A stretch of 64,000 nt of DNA from Sitta carolinensis (lineage: Eukaryota; Chordata; Aves; Passeriformes; Sittidae), in assembly GCA_032173965.1 (NCBI GenBank), contig JAVUNC010000004.1, positions 4,231,001-4,295,000 on the forward strand, read 5' to 3'. Of this stretch, positions 61,349 through 64,000 are shown one piece after another (the stretch's first letter is position 1; each line of letters opens with the position of its first letter). The notes below the pieces were generated by a model. The model saw only the letters and a list, made by a program, of their open reading frames with translations, did not search any database and had not been told where the DNA came from. A program made the translations under genes and the position numbers.

Positions 61349-64000
61349 TTTTCAAGCGGCCTGAGAGAGGGGAATGACCAAAGTCTTAAGTTTATTTTTA
61401 TTAGTTGACTTTGGGGACCCAATCCTTCTTCTAACTGTCTGGTTCATGCTCAACACAGTGCCCTCCTTCATGCCTTCATGAGAACTGTTCTTTTGTTTTG
61501 TTTCCCAAGCCTAGAACGACCAAAAGTTAGGTTATGTGATACTGGCAAAAGTATCCAGAGCAAAGACTGGGAGAGTATTTTCCCTCTTATTCCTGTCTCT
61601 GCATCAAATAGCACATCAGTACAGAATGCCAGCAGAAGCTGATGATGAGTTGTGTAGGTGACAGCAGGGAGAACAGAGCCATGCTCTAACCCACCCGTCT
61701 TGTCAGCACAATGAAAATCCCAATAACGCACGTGGTGAGGAGAGCTGGGTCTGTTTTGGGGGCAGGTTCCCTTTGTACAGAGGAAGAGAACAATAGGGTG
61801 GCTGGAGTGCGGTGGTTTATTCTGCTTTAGTTACTCGGGCCCCTGATGAAATGCAAAGCTCCCTTACATCACCAGAGTAAAATATTTGTGCATCCTTTCA
61901 TTGATGAAACCAATATTCTGAAATATTTTATACTTTTCATAAGCAGTGTTTTTGTTTTATCAGGAATGAGAAGACAAATATCCGTCGATGTCACCAGACG
62001 GTTTTTATACTTTAAATACAATTTTTTAAAAAGTGTGGTTCTATAATTTTGCACATCCTTACACTCTGTAAGGTCTTTTTTTTTTGTTTGTTTATTGCAA
62101 CAGCCACAATATGATGTGTTTTATATTCATCCAATACAACATAGTCCCTTTCTCCAAGACATTCACCTGTAAATGTCATGCACCTATGTAAGGAAACATC
62201 ATAATACACTGGCGACAACAGAGCAGAAGTGCTGTTTATTTTGTTTTTCTGGATATAAACGTTTGTGTACTTGTGTACATTATTAAGTATAAGCACGCCC
62301 GAATGTCAACAGATTGATCTTATATAAAATATTAATAGCATGCTATGCTTTTTATTAGTCTATTATTTATATCTACAGGTCTGTTTGTGGGAGCCTCCAG
62401 CTTATAGTTTATTTTCTGCCCTGTGCTGAAATTCTGGCAAGTTTAAAGTGCGTTACAAAATAAAGACATTAAAATCTGCCTCTCCTTAGCTTTTTCCCCT
62501 TCCATGTAGCAAATGTAAGCAAACAGTTATCAGTGCAGATTTGTCAGTACTGTTTAATCCCACTTTCAGTTCCAAAAGGTCTACAAGCAATTAAAGATGT
62601 TCTCCAAATTATCCTCACATGACCCAGTCATTAATACCAGCAGCTAAATATTCAAAACTCTAAAACTAATCTACATTTGTCAGGAAAAATAGAAAGTACT
62701 GTGGTTTCTTGGGGGGAGGGGGGGTGTGGTTGGTTTCTTTTTTTCCCCAGTTATTTTTTATTTCGTTTAAGTCAACAAACTTCGCATCACGTTGGTAGCC
62801 ACATAAAACCAGCTCATGCCACAAACAGAAACAATTCTTAGATGTTCCTCAAAACAACATTCATGCCAAGAAAACAAAGACATTCCTGACTGCACAGAAC
62901 ATGAGGAATTTTTAAATATAAACCAAAAGATTCAGTAAGAGTGAGGGTTTCATCAGCAGTTTCTAAGACCAGACTCTTACCTACACCACATTTTTAAGGA
63001 TATTAAGACCTGTAAGAGTTTTAATTGTAAACAAGATTAAAAAATAGCTTGGGAGAATCAAGGTGGACAACAGAAAAATACAAATAAGTGGGTGTGCTAC
63101 AGGAAACCACTTTAAAGATTGTATGAACATCTAAAAATATCTCCTGCCCCCAGGACCAGCCCTCCTTTATCGAGGTGTATGAGCACTGACATAGAACTTC
63201 TGCAGCTCCGGGGCTGAAGAGGGAAGAGCCAAACCAAACCCAAAAGAAAAGACATCTGCTTCCTTTCTCTTCCCATACACAAGGGAAATGTATCTTCCCA
63301 ACGCCTTCCCAGGTCGTCTGTGTGCCCCTGGCTTGGGAAAGCCGCTGAGTGCTGCTGGAGAGTGCCCGTGACCCTGTGCTGGTTCCTGCAGGACAAAGGC
63401 TTGCTGCGTGCGGTGTGGGCTGTGTGTGTGAAGGTGTGGTAAAGGTTCGAGGCTCTGCCCAGGGTGCCCCATGAGTGATGTTGAAAAGGGGATCCGTCCC
63501 AGGAGCCACTGGCTGGCTGTGCGTGCCCCGTGTGTGTCGCGTGTTTGTTGTGTGCCCACTTATCGTGTGCTCTTACTTCACTCCCACTTCACTCAGTGCG
63601 CCTGAGTTTATGGGATTCCAGGGCAGCTCTGCGTGATGCACATCCCGTGCATGCCTGGCTCCAAAACCTCCGCTGTGGCAGGCAAAGCTGGGACTGTGCA
63701 GATCATGACCCCGCAGCTCGAAATGGAGCAAAGTGAGATAGGAAAGATATAACACACAACTTCCACCCCAGCAGGAATGGGGAGAAGCATAGAGTGGGAG
63801 AAACCAGCCCAGGGTTGGTTGCCCATCACCCTGCTGTCCACAGCCAGAAAATACACCTTTTGTAGATCAGCAGGGAAAACAAACAAACAAACGACCAAGA
63901 ACCACCACCCCAAAAAAACCAAACCCCAAACCTCAAACAGACAAACAAAACCTCACCGAAAGATCAAACCAAAATAAAATAAACCATCGGGCAGCAAACA

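Larger units (their letters stand above)
57359..64000 (-). other. TFAP2D: TFAP2D upstream intron, partial (at least 6.6 kb)
   Basis: I searched the minus strand for the short linker exon and the N-terminal exon of AP-2 delta and found neither, so this is one intron running past the right edge. It holds a TAGAA array, one CR1 tail and a T run at 59,257-59,274. The interval 63,120-63,760 is somewhat GC-richer with TG-rich words and has overlapping chance frames of up to 162 codons without protein family resemblance. Confidence 0.7.

Noticed and set aside
63021..63559. Minus-strand open frames of 162, 130 and 94 codons; possible TFAP2D upstream exon
   Set aside because: None shows the tyrosine/histidine-rich AP-2 delta N-terminus or the linker before GTCVVNP, and no suitable splice sites frame them.

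Overview
The window looks like a bird chromosome. It has many short 5'-truncated CR1 LINE 3' ends that terminate in the ATTCTATG/ATTCTGTG octamer family, AT-rich single-copy DNA, small GC-rich islands and vertebrate splice signals. A crocodilian or turtle is less likely but cannot be excluded from sequence alone. There is no bacterial-type gene content. Nearly all open frames longer than 60 codons are chance frames in simple repeats, CR1 copies or GC-rich islands.

Two AP-2 transcription factor genes lie here, both on the minus strand and head to tail. Five coding exons of TFAP2D (AP-2 delta) run from 57,358 down to 26,127. They encode the last 252 residues: the basic DNA-binding region, the helix-span-helix dimerisation domain and the TFAP2D-specific tail. 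Phases join without a frameshift, and every intron has GT-AG ends. The N-terminal transactivation exons must lie beyond 64,000. About 22 kb downstream of the TFAP2D stop codon is the first coding exon of TFAP2B (3,958 to 3,878, 27 codons). Its intron 1 runs off the left edge, so the rest of TFAP2B is outside the window.

Layout. 1-3,877: TFAP2B intron 1, with homopolymers, a CpG island and a GC-rich minisatellite. 3,878-about 4,160: TFAP2B exon 1 and its 5' leader. 4,160-25,460: TFAP2B/TFAP2D intergenic region, with a GATA array, six CR1 pieces, two CTCF-like motifs, a 1.46-kb TTCCC / TGAACTTCCC satellite and one LTR-like element. 25,460-57,358: TFAP2D 3' UTR, exons and introns, with an intragenic CpG island near 50.7-51.0 kb. 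57,359-64,000: upstream TFAP2D intron.

The most interesting points are these: the overlapping upstream ORF and two candidate starts of TFAP2B; GC-rich islands carrying the AP-2 consensus GCCN3GGC inside AP-2 genes; a satellite holding dozens of STAT-type TTCN3GAA motifs; a CR1 3'-end palindrome; and a TFAP2D-specific intron splitting the dimerisation domain. I did not find a wholly new biological system.
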